Assembly (NCBI GenBank): GCA_910584265.1
Contig: CAJTZE010000018.1
Span: 1 to 57,530 of the forward strand
Length of the DNA stretch: 57,530 bases
Source of the DNA: an uncultured Dorea sp.
Lineage (GTDB): Bacteria > Bacillota > Clostridia > Lachnospirales > Lachnospiraceae
Direction of reading: 5' to 3'
Both the position numbers and the translations under genes were made by a program. This document shows, in pieces, positions 34,116-42,992 of this stretch. Within the stretch, counting starts at the first letter, position 1. Each line of letters starts with the position of its first letter. The notes below the pieces were generated by a model. The model had not been told where the DNA came from, ran no database searches, and saw only the letters and a list, made by a program, of their open reading frames with translations.

Positions 34116-35228
34116 ATGTTAGACAAAACGAATCCACAGGAGCGCCCTGCATTTCATGGAAGCGATATTGAGCAGATCGAACAGTATTACCATATTCCGA
34201 AGGAACGCATCGTCAAATTCGGCGCCAATGTAAATCCTCTCGGTCTGTCAGATTCTGTAAAAAAGAAACTTGCCCGGAATCTGGATGTGATCACCCGCTA
34301 CCCGGACCGGGATTATAAGAGCCTCCGAAAGGTTATTTCAGGATACTGTAACGCAGATATGGATCATGTGGTAACCGGCAACGGCTCCACTGAGCTGATC
34401 TCCCTGCTGATCAGCCAGAGAAATGCCCGCCATGCACTGGTGATCGGCCCCACTTATTCAGAATACGAACGGGAGCTGTCCCTTACCGGCGGAAAAATTT
34501 CCAACTATTACCTGAAGGAATCTCTGGGTTTCCGTCTGGAAATAGATGATCTGGAGAAATCTCTGGAAGAAGATGTAGATTTTCTCATCTTCTGCAATCC
34601 AAACAACCCCACCTCTTCTGTCCTAAAGCACGAAGAGCTGAAAGCTGTGCTGGATGCCTGCAGAAAACGCGGGATATTTGTGATGATCGATGAGACCTAT
34701 GTGGAATTTGCCCCCTCTATAGACGAGATTACTGCAATGCCCTTCGTACCTGATTACGATAATCTGATGGTGATCCGCGGAGTGTCCAAATTCTTCGCAG
34801 CACCTGGGCTGCGGCTGGGATACGGCGTCACCAGCAATCAGGAGTTTCTCCGCACCCTGAAGAAGCGCCAGAATCCATGGAGCTTAAATAGTATCGGCGC
34901 ATACGCCGGCGAGCTGATGCTTCAGGATAAGGAGTATATCCGGCAGACCAGACAGCTGATCCTGTCCGAGCGGGACCGGTGCCTGCAGACCTTAAGAGGA
35001 TTCCGTTACGCAAAAACTTATCCCTCCTATGGCAATTTCATTCTGCTTAAAATCACAAAAGAGGGCTTAGATTCCTTCACTGTATTTGAACATGCCGTCA
35101 AGCAGGGGCTCATGCTCCGGGACTGCTCCTCCTTTGAAGGACTGCCCGGAGAATATATCCGGTTCTGTATTATGAAGCCGGAGGATAACACCAGACTGCT
35201 TGCATGCCTGGAAGAACTCCTCGCCTGA
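34116..35228 (+). CDS. PLP-dependent aminotransferase (HisC/CobD-like)
   Basis: 370 residues from the ATG at 34116 (AGGAGA 7 bases upstream). Fold type I aminotransferase: NPNNPTSSV, DETYVEF and the PLP lysine in VSKFFAAPGLRLGYG. Sequence shape (HGSDIEQIEQYY, KFGANVNPLG, RYPDRDYKSLR) is that of histidinol-phosphate aminotransferase and threonine-phosphate decarboxylase (CobD) relatives. No histidine or cobalamin genes are nearby, so I leave the substrate open. It is transcribed alone and ends in a strong terminator. Confidence 0.85.
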   Translation: MLDKTNPQERPAFHGSDIEQIEQYYHIPKERIVKFGANVNPLGLSDSVKKKLARNLDVITRYPDRDYKSLRKVISGYCNADMDHVVTGNGSTELISLLISQRNARHALVIGPTYSEYERELSLTGGKISNYYLKESLGFRLEIDDLEKSLEEDVDFLIFCNPNNPTSSVLKHEELKAVLDACRKRGIFVMIDETYVEFAPSIDEITAMPFVPDYDNLMVIRGVSKFFAAPGLRLGYGVTSNQEFLRTLKKRQNPWSLNSIGAYAGELMLQDKEYIRQTRQLILSERDRCLQTLRGFRYAKTYPSYGNFILLKITKEGLDSFTVFEHAVKQGLMLRDCSSFEGLPGEYIRFCIMKPEDNTRLLACLEELLA

Positions 35229-35273
35229 CTCTGCTCCTGATCTGCTTATTCCCTGAATATCAGCCATTCAGAT

Positions 35274-35309
35274 GCAGATAAAGGCGGCATTTCTGCCGCC
35301 TTTATCTGC
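35274..35309 (+). terminator. Terminator after the aminotransferase gene
   Basis: GCAGATAAAGGCGGCA pairs perfectly with TGCCGCCTTTATCTGC around a 4-base loop, a 16-bp stem. The following bases are only moderately T-rich. Confidence 0.7.
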
Positions 35310-35362
35310 AAATCATAGCAATACAGCACTCTCAATAATCCTTTCGGAGAGTCCTCGCAGGA

Positions 35363-35713
35363 TTATTTCTTAAGGATCAATGCCGCCATAGCCAGCTCTG
35401 TATCACCTGTATTCTTCAGTCCATGGCCGTGGCCGTCGCCGCAGTATGTAACATCTCCCGCCTGCACAGGGATAGACTGCCCGTCCTCCTCATACATTCC
35501 GTTTCCAGACAGAATATAATAAACCTCCGCCTCATCGTGGTGCTCATGATGGCCGATCTCACAGTTCGGCTTGAGCGTGATACGGCTGAACATCCGGCAG
35601 TGTTCTCCGCACTGCTCCGGCGTGATCAAAAGTTCCTTTGTCATATATCCGGCGCCTCCGTACACATGCTCCACATCCGTCTTTGTTCTTTCACCCGCTG
35701 TGCTTTTTAACAT
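35363..35713 (-). CDS. Cupin-domain protein
   Basis: 116 residues from the ATG at 35713 (AAGGAGG 8 bases upstream). Single cupin barrel: motif 1 GHHEHHDEAEVYYILSG carries three metal-binding His and the Glu, and motif 2 is GDVTYCGDGHGHGLKN with the fourth His. It probably binds Mn, Fe or Zn; the small size suits a sugar isomerase-like, storage or sensory protein, but no substrate can be read. A weak hairpin (AATAATCCT with AGGATTATT) overlaps its stop codon. Confidence 0.85.
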   Translation of the reverse strand: MLKSTAGERTKTDVEHVYGGAGYMTKELLITPEQCGEHCRMFSRITLKPNCEIGHHEHHDEAEVYYILSGNGMYEEDGQSIPVQAGDVTYCGDGHGHGLKNTGDTELAMAALILKK

Positions 35714-35817
35714 GATAGAATCCTCCTTGCAAATCTTCATAATTTATCACGTGACCTCAATCACAGTTTATGAGAATATTGTATCACAATTTCCAATCCT
35801 CCGCAATCATCCATCTG

Positions 35818-36501
35818 TTACCTTGCCGGCATCTGAAAGTCCGCAAGCGCCTTGTTCAGATAATCATTAAAGGGTTTCATAATCCGGAAAAGCCCGGATG
35901 CCTTCTCAATAAATGCTTCCGCATCCTTCAGTTCTTCATCCTTTATAGGATATTCCAGATACCAGCTCTTAAACTTTAGATATTCTGCCTGAGGATGTTC
36001 CTTCTCATATCCCGCGGGAACATTCTTTAACGCACATCCCTGAACCGTAAAATATCTCTCAAACTCCGGCTCATGAATGATTCTTTCCCATTCTCCGCCA
36101 TTCCCGGCAATAGAATCCCGTATCAGCTTTACCGCATCCTTAAACATATCCGCAAACAGGCCGCCGCCTAAAAAAGACTGATTGCCGGGCTTTATCATAA
36201 GATAATATCCAACCGGCACGGGCAGCTTCCCCTTAGACGAAATATGGGCGCGGAACGCAGGATTATACGGAGATTTGTCATGGCTGAAACGTGTATCCCT
36301 TACAATCTTAAACGTAAGGTCCTTCGGATCATGATGTAAAATACTGCTGTCAAACTTTCCGATTTCAAGCATCAATGCCTGCAATAATGCTTCAAACTCA
36401 GCCTTTGCTTTTTTATGGTCCTCCTTATTGGCATGATACCACTCGCGGTTATTATTCCTGCTCAGATTTGATAAGTAATCTATAATCAGTTGTGTGTTCA
36501 T
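35818..36501 (-). CDS. DUF2461 family protein
   Basis: 227 residues matching DUF2461 (TIGR02453): NNREWYHANKEDHKKAKAEF at the N-terminus, then KIVRDTRFSHDKSPYNPAFRAHIS, GYYLMIKPGNQSFLGGGLF and the C-terminal region. The family is widespread and its function is unknown. It lies 12 bases downstream of the ECF sigma factor gene and probably shares its transcript. Confidence 0.87.
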   Translation of the reverse strand: MNTQLIIDYLSNLSRNNNREWYHANKEDHKKAKAEFEALLQALMLEIGKFDSSILHHDPKDLTFKIVRDTRFSHDKSPYNPAFRAHISSKGKLPVPVGYYLMIKPGNQSFLGGGLFADMFKDAVKLIRDSIAGNGGEWERIIHEPEFERYFTVQGCALKNVPAGYEKEHPQAEYLKFKSWYLEYPIKDEELKDAEAFIEKASGLFRIMKPFNDYLNKALADFQMPAR

Positions 36502-36513
36502 AAGCTGTCTCCT

Positions 36514-37365
36514 CTATGAATTTTTGACAATGGAAAACTGTGTGGATTCTAAAAATTCCTGTATCAGCTGTTTGACGTGTCCGGGTGACCGATAAGGCCT
36601 ACAGAACGAAAAATCCTGCGATAGCTCGTCAATATCCTCCATTGCATTCTTCACATCAAGCATCGTTTCAACGGGAATTTCCACAGCTGCTGTGTAATCC
36701 AGCTGAACCGGGTTGATCCTGTGGTTTTGTATTGCATAATTCACTCTGTCTTTACACCGGCATCTGCCTCCGCCGTATTCTCCGCAGTACTGTTCAAGAA
36801 AATCCGCCATTTTTCTGCGTATTCTCGAAAGACGCTGGCGATAGTTCTCCGGAGTCATTTCTAAAATCTCCCCTGCAATGCGGCTGTCAAGCTTAAACAT
36901 CGTTCCCAATATAAAAATACATCTGCTTTCCGTATCAAGACATTGCAGCATCACATTGGTACAGGACATTTTCAGCTCTTCTGCCAATATATTTTTTTCC
37001 ACATTCTGCGTCAAATCCGGCACATCCTGTATGTTTCCGTTTTTTATATCATCTCCATAATACTCAAAGCTCAACGGACGGCGGGCAAACATATGCTTTT
37101 TATAATTTTTCATATGATTCACAGCAATACTAAATACCCATGTCGTAAATGAGCTGCCGCCTCTGTAAGAGGACAAATGCGTGATCATTTTCAGCAGGAT
37201 GTCCTGTGCGGCATCCTCCGCGTCCGCAAATGTGCCCAGCATCCTCAGGGACAAATTAAATACAAGGTCCTGCATACCTGCAACAAGCATTTCAAGAGCT
37301 TCCTTATCCCCTTCTGCCGCCTTATCAACCAAAGCCTGTAATTCTTCATTCGTTTTTCTACTCAT
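36514..37365 (-). CDS. ECF-type RNA polymerase sigma factor with Cys-rich tail
   Basis: 283 residues. Region 2 is about residues 25-95 (AEDAAQDILLKMITHLSSYRGGSSFTTWVF) and region 4 about 125-190 (GEILEMTPENYRQRLSRIRRKM). A C-terminal extension of about 90 residues carries CGEYGGGRCRC followed by KDRVNYAIQNHR, a Cys cluster that may bind metal, and an acidic tail. Sigma factors of this group regulate themselves through the tail instead of a separate anti-sigma factor, and none is adjacent here; that link is an inference. It heads a transcript with DUF2461. Confidence 0.87.
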   Translation of the reverse strand: MSRKTNEELQALVDKAAEGDKEALEMLVAGMQDLVFNLSLRMLGTFADAEDAAQDILLKMITHLSSYRGGSSFTTWVFSIAVNHMKNYKKHMFARRPLSFEYYGDDIKNGNIQDVPDLTQNVEKNILAEELKMSCTNVMLQCLDTESRCIFILGTMFKLDSRIAGEILEMTPENYRQRLSRIRRKMADFLEQYCGEYGGGRCRCKDRVNYAIQNHRINPVQLDYTAAVEIPVETMLDVKNAMEDIDELSQDFSFCRPYRSPGHVKQLIQEFLESTQFSIVKNS

Positions 37366-37489
37366 AGATCATACCTCCTCTACTTAATTAGACAACATTC
37401 CCCGGCCTGTGTGACACAAAATAATTATTTTTCAAAGAAATAACAGCCGCTTTCCAATCCCATGATCTCACATTGTTCATACCGGTTCT

Positions 37490-37527
37490 CTACAAAAGAA
37501 CAGAGGCAGATTTACACACCTGCCTCT
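37490..37527 (-). terminator. Terminator after the Glu-rich membrane protein gene
   Basis: AGAGGCAG pairs with CTGCCTCT around a 10-base loop; the minus strand continues with GTTCTTTTGT. Confidence 0.7.
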
Positions 37528-37554
37528 TTCATCTCTGCTCCCTGCGGCGGTTCA

Positions 37555-38235
37555 CTACTTTTCCTTTGAGTTCTTCCAGAACCATCCCCCCCCAAGAATC
37601 CCGCCTATGTATAAAATATTTACAAAAATCGTAGGATTATCCTTCAATAAATAAACCACAGCAACACCCGCGGCAAGAGAAACTGTCAGCTTGAAGGCTG
37701 AGATGATCCGTCTCTCCCGGATATCCCTCGCATTTTGAAGCTGTTCATTTCTCTTCTGCTCCAGAATGAGGTATTCCATCAAGTCCTCATCCCGGATTCT
37801 TGAGAGAATCCATTTATCCCTTAAGAAATTCGCCTCTTCCCTGTTCCGGCGGAAAAAACCTCTCTTCTTAGGCTCCTCCTCCAAACATACCGGCTCCTTC
37901 TTATCCTCTTCCACCGCTCTGTATTCCTGATCTTCCATTTCTCCCATACCTTCCCCTTCTGTATAAATTATTTCCTCCACGATTCCTTCCTGAACCACTT
38001 CCTCCGCTGTCTTTCCCTCTTTGCGGATTATCTCCCCTGCGGTTTTTTCCTCTTTTTCCTCCTGAACTTCCGGCTCTATATGCTCTTCTGTCAGAACTGC
38101 CTGTTCCACCGGCTCTTCTATTTTGGTTTCTTCTGCCTCCGCTTCTTCCAGAACGGTCTCTCCTTCTACTATCTCTTCTATATACGGCTCTTCCCCGCGA
38201 ACCAGTTCTTCTTCATGAACTTTCTCTTCCGACAT
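37555..38235 (-). CDS. Glu-rich protein with C-terminal membrane hairpin
   Basis: 226 residues from the ATG at 38235 (AAGGAGG 6 bases upstream). Residues 1 to about 125 are almost all Glu, Val, Ile and Lys in loose repeats (VEEIIYTEGEGMGEME), likely disordered or coiled. A basic segment (KKRGFFRRNREEANFLRDKW) follows, then a heptad-like EQKRNEQLQNARDIRERR, and two C-terminal transmembrane helices. I do not recognise a family. The layout suggests a membrane-anchored acidic tether. Confidence 0.6.
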   Translation of the reverse strand: MSEEKVHEEELVRGEEPYIEEIVEGETVLEEAEAEETKIEEPVEQAVLTEEHIEPEVQEEKEEKTAGEIIRKEGKTAEEVVQEGIVEEIIYTEGEGMGEMEDQEYRAVEEDKKEPVCLEEEPKKRGFFRRNREEANFLRDKWILSRIRDEDLMEYLILEQKRNEQLQNARDIRERRIISAFKLTVSLAAGVAVVYLLKDNPTIFVNILYIGGILGGGWFWKNSKEK

Positions 38236-38277
38236 AATCTCCTCCTTATCACATGAAAACTCCCCATCTGCCGCCAT

Positions 38278-38872
38278 GGTCTAACCAGCTTATGACTGCT
38301 CTCCCCAGTACATTACAGGATTCGACCTCTTTTATGATATATTAAAACAAAATCCGTCAAATGTACATATATTTTTAAATCGGTACGCAAATTCTCCTGC
38401 TGTTACGCTATATATTTTTAATCAAATACGATCCCCTGTTCCGGCAGATCTTCGCAATATGAAAAAATATCACATTTTTCTCTACAGTCTCTTTCTTCTG
38501 TAGAATTTCTCTGCAGCCCTTTCTTAAACATTATTCATAATGCTTCCGTTTATGTTACGGTTTCGTATATTGCGAAACCCATCCTCATATGTTATTTTAA
38601 ACTATAATCTTCAAAATGTACATATTTATAGTAGAAATGAGTTGATACAATGAACCGTACCAAATCAGCAAAAGCTGTACTCCATATTTATCATTCCGTC
38701 CGGGGGGATATTGCACCCATATTTTTTACGGTTCTTTTCCTGGACCGGCCATCCTGTCAGAGCCGCATTAATAAAGAAATTAACCGCCATTGTTTCCATT
38801 ACATTATTTCTTTCGTATGCTGTATCTTATGCGCTTATTGTACGAAATCCGCCATTTTCAGATAATAGACAA
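38278..38872. other. Gene-poor AT-rich gap, about 600 bases
   Basis: No convincing intact gene. It contains two copies of ATGTACATAT (38361-38370 and 38616-38625) each preceded by CAAA; an inverted repeat GGTTTCG/CGAAACC at 38559-38579; a CTACAG/CTGTAG hairpin near 38483-38504; and the possible decayed reading frame listed separately. Confidence 0.6.
38650..38869 (+). pseudogene. Possible frameshifted membrane-protein fragment
   Basis: An ATG at 38650 opens MNRTKSAKAVLHIYHSVRGD in one frame; from about 38730 the neighbouring frame continues with TGHPVRAALIKKLTAIVS and a hydrophobic helix to about 38869. Joined by one frameshift, this looks like the N-terminal part of a small membrane protein. 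There is no clear ribosome binding site and no recognised family. It could be chance. Confidence 0.25.
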
Positions 38873-38913
38873 ATAGATGGCGGATGTCCAAAACTCAGAC
38901 ATCCGCCATCTAT
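38873..38913 (-). terminator. Terminator after the SleB-type hydrolase
   Basis: ATAGATGGCGGATGTC pairs perfectly with GACATCCGCCATCTAT, a 16-bp stem around a 9-base loop; the minus strand continues TTGTCTATT. Confidence 0.75.
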
Positions 38914-38925
38914 CTGCCTAACAGT

Positions 38926-39615
38926 TTAATGAAAGAAATGTGCTCCAATCTGCATTCCGTATCCGCCCTGATCAAAATACAGACATCCTCCGATCGGATT
39001 CTGTCCCGCAAGGGCCGCCTCTGCCGCCTGCATAGCAGACGCCGTATAGCCTGCTGTGCCGCGGACCCGGTCAAGCCATCCGCTTCCTGCCGGGCTAAAC
39101 TGCCCCGGCTGATAAATCACCCCTTCAATCGTATTGGGGTATGCACTACTGGCAATCCGGTTCATGACCACTGCGCCCACTGCAACCTGTCCCTCAAAGG
39201 ACTGGTTACCAGCCTCGCAGAAAATGATGGATGCCAGAAGCTCCTTATCGCCTCCGCCTGCGGAAACCACTCTGGTTTCTGCAGCACGCTGTTCACGAGC
39301 CTTCTGCTCCTCCTCTGCCTGTTTTCTCTCTGCCTCCAGCTTCTCTGCCTTTTCTTCAATTACTGCAAATGTTTCCTCTGCGCTTTGGGCCGCCTTTATT
39401 TTTACTTCTGCCGGCTTACTGCTCTCTGCCGCCATAGAACTGTCTATTAGGAATGATTCCCACTGAAACAAATCTGCCGCCTGAAGATAATCCTCCGGCA
39501 CAGCTGCGGCCCGGCTGGTAAATCCTAATGTAAGAGTAGATGCCGCCACACAGGCGGCCATGCACATTCGCGCCTTTGCTATTCCGTTTTTTAAATTCAT
39601 TTTATATCTCAACAT
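38926..39615 (-). CDS. Secreted cell-wall hydrolase (SleB/CwlJ-type domain)
   Basis: 229 residues from the ATG at 39615 (AGGAGGG 10 bases upstream). An N-terminal signal peptide ends near residue 37 (TSRAAA). Residues about 75-115 are an Ala/Glu/Lys-rich coiled coil, and about 125-229 the Hydrolase_2 domain: LLASIIFCEAGNQSFEGQVA with the catalytic Glu, AVVMNRI, GVIYQPGQFSP, and the final GGYGMQIGAHFF. The domain is a peptidoglycan lytic transglycosylase/muramidase used in cortex lysis and wall turnover. It has no spore-specific partner (YpeB or GerQ) nearby. It has its own terminator and an unusual inverted repeat upstream. Confidence 0.9.
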   Translation of the reverse strand: MLRYKMNLKNGIAKARMCMAACVAASTLTLGFTSRAAAVPEDYLQAADLFQWESFLIDSSMAAESSKPAEVKIKAAQSAEETFAVIEEKAEKLEAERKQAEEEQKAREQRAAETRVVSAGGGDKELLASIIFCEAGNQSFEGQVAVGAVVMNRIASSAYPNTIEGVIYQPGQFSPAGSGWLDRVRGTAGYTASAMQAAEAALAGQNPIGGCLYFDQGGYGMQIGAHFFH

Positions 39616-39619
39616 AAAA

Positions 39620-39729
39620 ATGATGCCCTCCTATATGCATAGTTTTGTATTGTTAATAAAGTATACTCATTTTTTTCAACTTTATTACAATTATTACAAA
39701 ATTGTTACATTTTGCACTGAGGGCATCAT
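39620..39729. promoter_or_regulatory. Long-range inverted repeat upstream of the SleB-type gene
   Basis: ATGATGCCCTC at 39620-39630 (complement of the gene's ribosome binding site and following bases) is matched by GAGGGCATCAT at 39719-39729, a perfect 11-bp inverted repeat 88 bases apart. Between them lies a possible minus-strand promoter (TATACT at 39660-39665). If transcripts start further up, the ribosome binding site could be base-paired. Confidence 0.35.
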
Positions 39730-39794
39730 ATCATAGGTCTATATGAAATTCAAATATAACTATTTTCCAGTCCTGTTACATCCTTCCAATTCAT

Positions 39795-42700
39795 TTAAAT
39801 TTTTGCAATATCAATCAAAGTCAGCTTCTTGATATCTGTATTTTCCAGACTGGTAATCAGAGCTTCCGCCGTATCAATGGCTGTCAGGACATTTACTCCG
39901 GTCTCAATGGCGCTTCTGCGGATAACAAATCCATCTTTTGCGCGCTCTGCTCCCTGAGGCGGCGTATCAATAACCAGGTCAATCTTATGTCCTAAGATCA
40001 AATCCATCAGGTTCGGAGACTCCTGCTCAATCTTATTAACCGGAATCGCCTTCACTCCGCCATCCTTTAACACTTCCGCCGTTCCTCTTGTGGCGAAAAT
40101 CTTATATCCGATATCCGCAAACCGGCGTCCGATATCCACAATATCCTTCTTATCCTCATCTCTCACGGTGATAATCATATTCTTATGCTTCGGAAGCTTG
40201 ATCCCTGCGCCTAAGAAAGCCTTATAGAGCGCTTCATCGAAGGTCTTTGCAATGCCTAAGCACTCCCCGGTGGATTTCATTTCAGGTCCCAGGCTGATAT
40301 CTGCATCTCTGATCTTTTCAAAGGAAAATACAGGCATCTTTACTGCAAAATAGTCCGCTTCCGGCTGAAGTCCCGGCGTATAGCCAAGATCCCTGATAGT
40401 ATGGCCGATGATCACCTTAGAGGCCAGAGGTACGATCGGGATCCCGGTCACCTTGCTGATATAAGGAACCGTACGGCTGGAGCGGGGATTTACCTCGATC
40501 ACATACACATCCTCCCCGCATACGATAAACTGAATATTGATCAGTCCGATCACGTGAAGAGACTGTGCAAGCTTCCTGGTGTAATCCTCAATGGTCTGCT
40601 TCGTCTTCCCGCTGATACTCTTCGCCGGATATACGGAAATACTGTCTCCCGAATGGATCCCGGCACGCTCAATATGCTCCATGATGCCGGGGATCAGGAT
40701 ATCCGTCCCGTCGCATACCGCATCCACCTCAATCTCCTTGCCCATAAGATACTTATCCACCAGAATCGGGTGATCCTGCGCGATCCGGTTAATAATTCCG
40801 ATAAATTCATCAATGTCATGATCACTGATCGCAATCTGCATTCCCTGTCCGCCTAGCACATAGGACGGCCTTACCAGTACCGGATAGCCAAGCCTGTTTG
40901 CAACCTCCTTGGCTTCCTCTGCAGTGTATACTGTTCCTCCGGTGGGTCTTGGGATCCGGCACTTCTCCAATATCGCATCAAACAGTTCCCTGTCCTCTGC
41001 CGCATCCACATTCTCCGCCGAGGTTCCAAGGATCGGAACGCCCATCTTCATCAGCGCTTCTGTCAGCTTGATCGCAGTCTGGCCGCCAAACTGTACTACT
41101 GCGCCGTCCGGCTTCTCCAGATCCACAATGCTTTCCACATCCTCCGGCGTCAGAGGTTCAAAATACAGCTTATCTGCAATATCAAAGTCTGTGCTTACCG
41201 TCTCCGGATTATTATTTACAATAATCGTCTCATATCCTTCCTTGGAAAACGCCCAAGTACAGTGTACGGAGCAGAAATCAAATTCAATTCCCTGACCGAT
41301 CCGGATCGGACCGGAGCCAAGCACCAGAACCTTCTTCCGGTCATTGGTCTTTACCGCCTCATTCTCACTTCCGTACACAGAATAATAATAAGGAGTCTCC
41401 GCCGCGAATTCCGCCGCACAGGTGTCTACCATCTTATAAGCCGCAGTAATGCCGTACTTGTGGCGCATATCGTGGATCTCCCGCTCTGTATGCCCGGTAA
41501 TTTTTGCGATCACATGATCCGGGAATTCCATCCGCTTCGCTTCTCGTAAAAGTTCCTCATCCAGCGGGCTGCGCTTCATCCTTGTCTCTAACTCCACCAG
41601 ACGGGCAATCTTGTCAATAAACCATTTATCGATTTTTGTAACTCTATGGATCTCCGCGATGCCGATACCCTGGCGGATGGCCTCTGCAATCTTCCAGATC
41701 CGCCTGTCATCCACAACTTTCAGCACCTCCAGAAGTTCTTCACCGGTCAGATAAGAATAATCATAGGACATCAAGCTGTCTACATGCTGCTCCAGCGAGC
41801 GGACCGCCTTCATCAGCGCCCCCTCAAAATTGTCGCAGATGCTCATAACCTCCCCGGTTGCCTTCATCTGGGTCGTCAGTGTCCTCTTTGCACTGATAAA
41901 TTTATCAAATGGAAGTCTTGGGATCTTCACAACGCAGTAGTCCAGCATCGGCTCAAAGCTTGCATAGGTCTTCTTTGTCACCGCGTTCTGGATCTCATCC
42001 AGCGTATAGCCCAGGGCAATCTTCGCCGCCACCTTGGCAATCGGATAGCCGGTGGCCTTAGATGCAAGGGCGGAAGAACGGCTTACTCTTGGGTTCACCT
42101 CGATCACGCAATACTCAAAGGTTTCCGGGTGCAGGGCATACTGCACGTTGCAGCCTCCGGTGATATTCAGCTCGCTGATAATATTCAGAGCTGACGTCCG
42201 AAGCATCTGGTATTCCTTATCTCCTAAGGTCTGGGAAGGCGCCACAACAATACTGTCTCCGGTATGTACGCCCACCGGGTCAATATTTTCCATATTACAT
42301 ACGGTAATACAGTTGCCGTTTCCGTCCCGCATCACCTCATACTCAATTTCCTTCCATCCGGCAATACAGCGCTCTACCAGAACCTGCCCCACTCTGGAAA
42401 GACGGAGGCCGTTTTCCAGAATCTCTACTAACTGCCTGCGGTCATTTGCGATACCGCCGCCGCTTCCGCCGAGGGTATATGCCGGGCGCAGGACCACCGG
42501 ATATCCGATGCTCTCTGCAAACTGGATACCGTCCTCTACATTCTCCACTACCAGAGAAGCCGCACAGGGCTCCCCGATTTTCTCCATCGCCGCCTTAAAT
42601 TCCAGACGATCCTCCGCTTTCTTAATGGTCTCAGAAGTAGTTCCGATCAGCCGCACATGGTTCTCTCTTAAAAAGCCCTTTTCCTCAAGCTCCATAGCCA

Positions 42701-42992
42701 GATTTAAGCCCGCCTGGCCGCCAAGGGTAGGCAGAATGCTGTCCGGACGCTCCTTTAAGATCAGCTGCTCCACCACCTCCACTGTCAGCGGTTCAATATA
42801 AACCCTGTCCGCAATATCCTTGTCCGTCATGATCGTAGCGGGATTGGAATTCAGGAGAACTACCTCCACTCCCTCTTCCTTCAGAGAGCGGCATGCCTGT
42901 GTGCCCGCATAGTCGAACTCTGCCGCCTGGCCGATGATAATCGGGCCGGAGCCAATCACCAGTACCTTCTTAATATCTTTTATTCTAGGCAT
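39795..42992 (-). CDS. carB: Carbamoyl-phosphate synthase large subunit
   Basis: 1065 residues, full length. The two homologous synthetase halves are seen in VIGSGPIIIGQAAEFDYAG at the N-terminus and VLGSGPIRIGQGIEFDFCS in the middle; ATP-grasp segments RPAYTLGGSGGGIA and RPSYVLGGQGMQIA and the C-terminal MGS-like allosteric domain (DIGRRFADIGYKIFATRGTA) are present. It makes carbamoyl phosphate from bicarbonate, ammonia and ATP for pyrimidines and arginine. It overlaps carA by 8 bases. No PyrR-type attenuator is evident. Confidence 0.97.
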   Translation of the reverse strand: MPRIKDIKKVLVIGSGPIIIGQAAEFDYAGTQACRSLKEEGVEVVLLNSNPATIMTDKDIADRVYIEPLTVEVVEQLILKERPDSILPTLGGQAGLNLAMELEEKGFLRENHVRLIGTTSETIKKAEDRLEFKAAMEKIGEPCAASLVVENVEDGIQFAESIGYPVVLRPAYTLGGSGGGIANDRRQLVEILENGLRLSRVGQVLVERCIAGWKEIEYEVMRDGNGNCITVCNMENIDPVGVHTGDSIVVAPSQTLGDKEYQMLRTSALNIISELNITGGCNVQYALHPETFEYCVIEVNPRVSRSSALASKATGYPIAKVAAKIALGYTLDEIQNAVTKKTYASFEPMLDYCVVKIPRLPFDKFISAKRTLTTQMKATGEVMSICDNFEGALMKAVRSLEQHVDSLMSYDYSYLTGEELLEVLKVVDDRRIWKIAEAIRQGIGIAEIHRVTKIDKWFIDKIARLVELETRMKRSPLDEELLREAKRMEFPDHVIAKITGHTEREIHDMRHKYGITAAYKMVDTCAAEFAAETPYYYSVYGSENEAVKTNDRKKVLVLGSGPIRIGQGIEFDFCSVHCTWAFSKEGYETIIVNNNPETVSTDFDIADKLYFEPLTPEDVESIVDLEKPDGAVVQFGGQTAIKLTEALMKMGVPILGTSAENVDAAEDRELFDAILEKCRIPRPTGGTVYTAEEAKEVANRLGYPVLVRPSYVLGGQGMQIAISDHDIDEFIGIINRIAQDHPILVDKYLMGKEIEVDAVCDGTDILIPGIMEHIERAGIHSGDSISVYPAKSISGKTKQTIEDYTRKLAQSLHVIGLINIQFIVCGEDVYVIEVNPRSSRTVPYISKVTGIPIVPLASKVIIGHTIRDLGYTPGLQPEADYFAVKMPVFSFEKIRDADISLGPEMKSTGECLGIAKTFDEALYKAFLGAGIKLPKHKNMIITVRDEDKKDIVDIGRRFADIGYKIFATRGTAEVLKDGGVKAIPVNKIEQESPNLMDLILGHKIDLVIDTPPQGAERAKDGFVIRRSAIETGVNVLTAIDTAEALITSLENTDIKKLTLIDIAKI

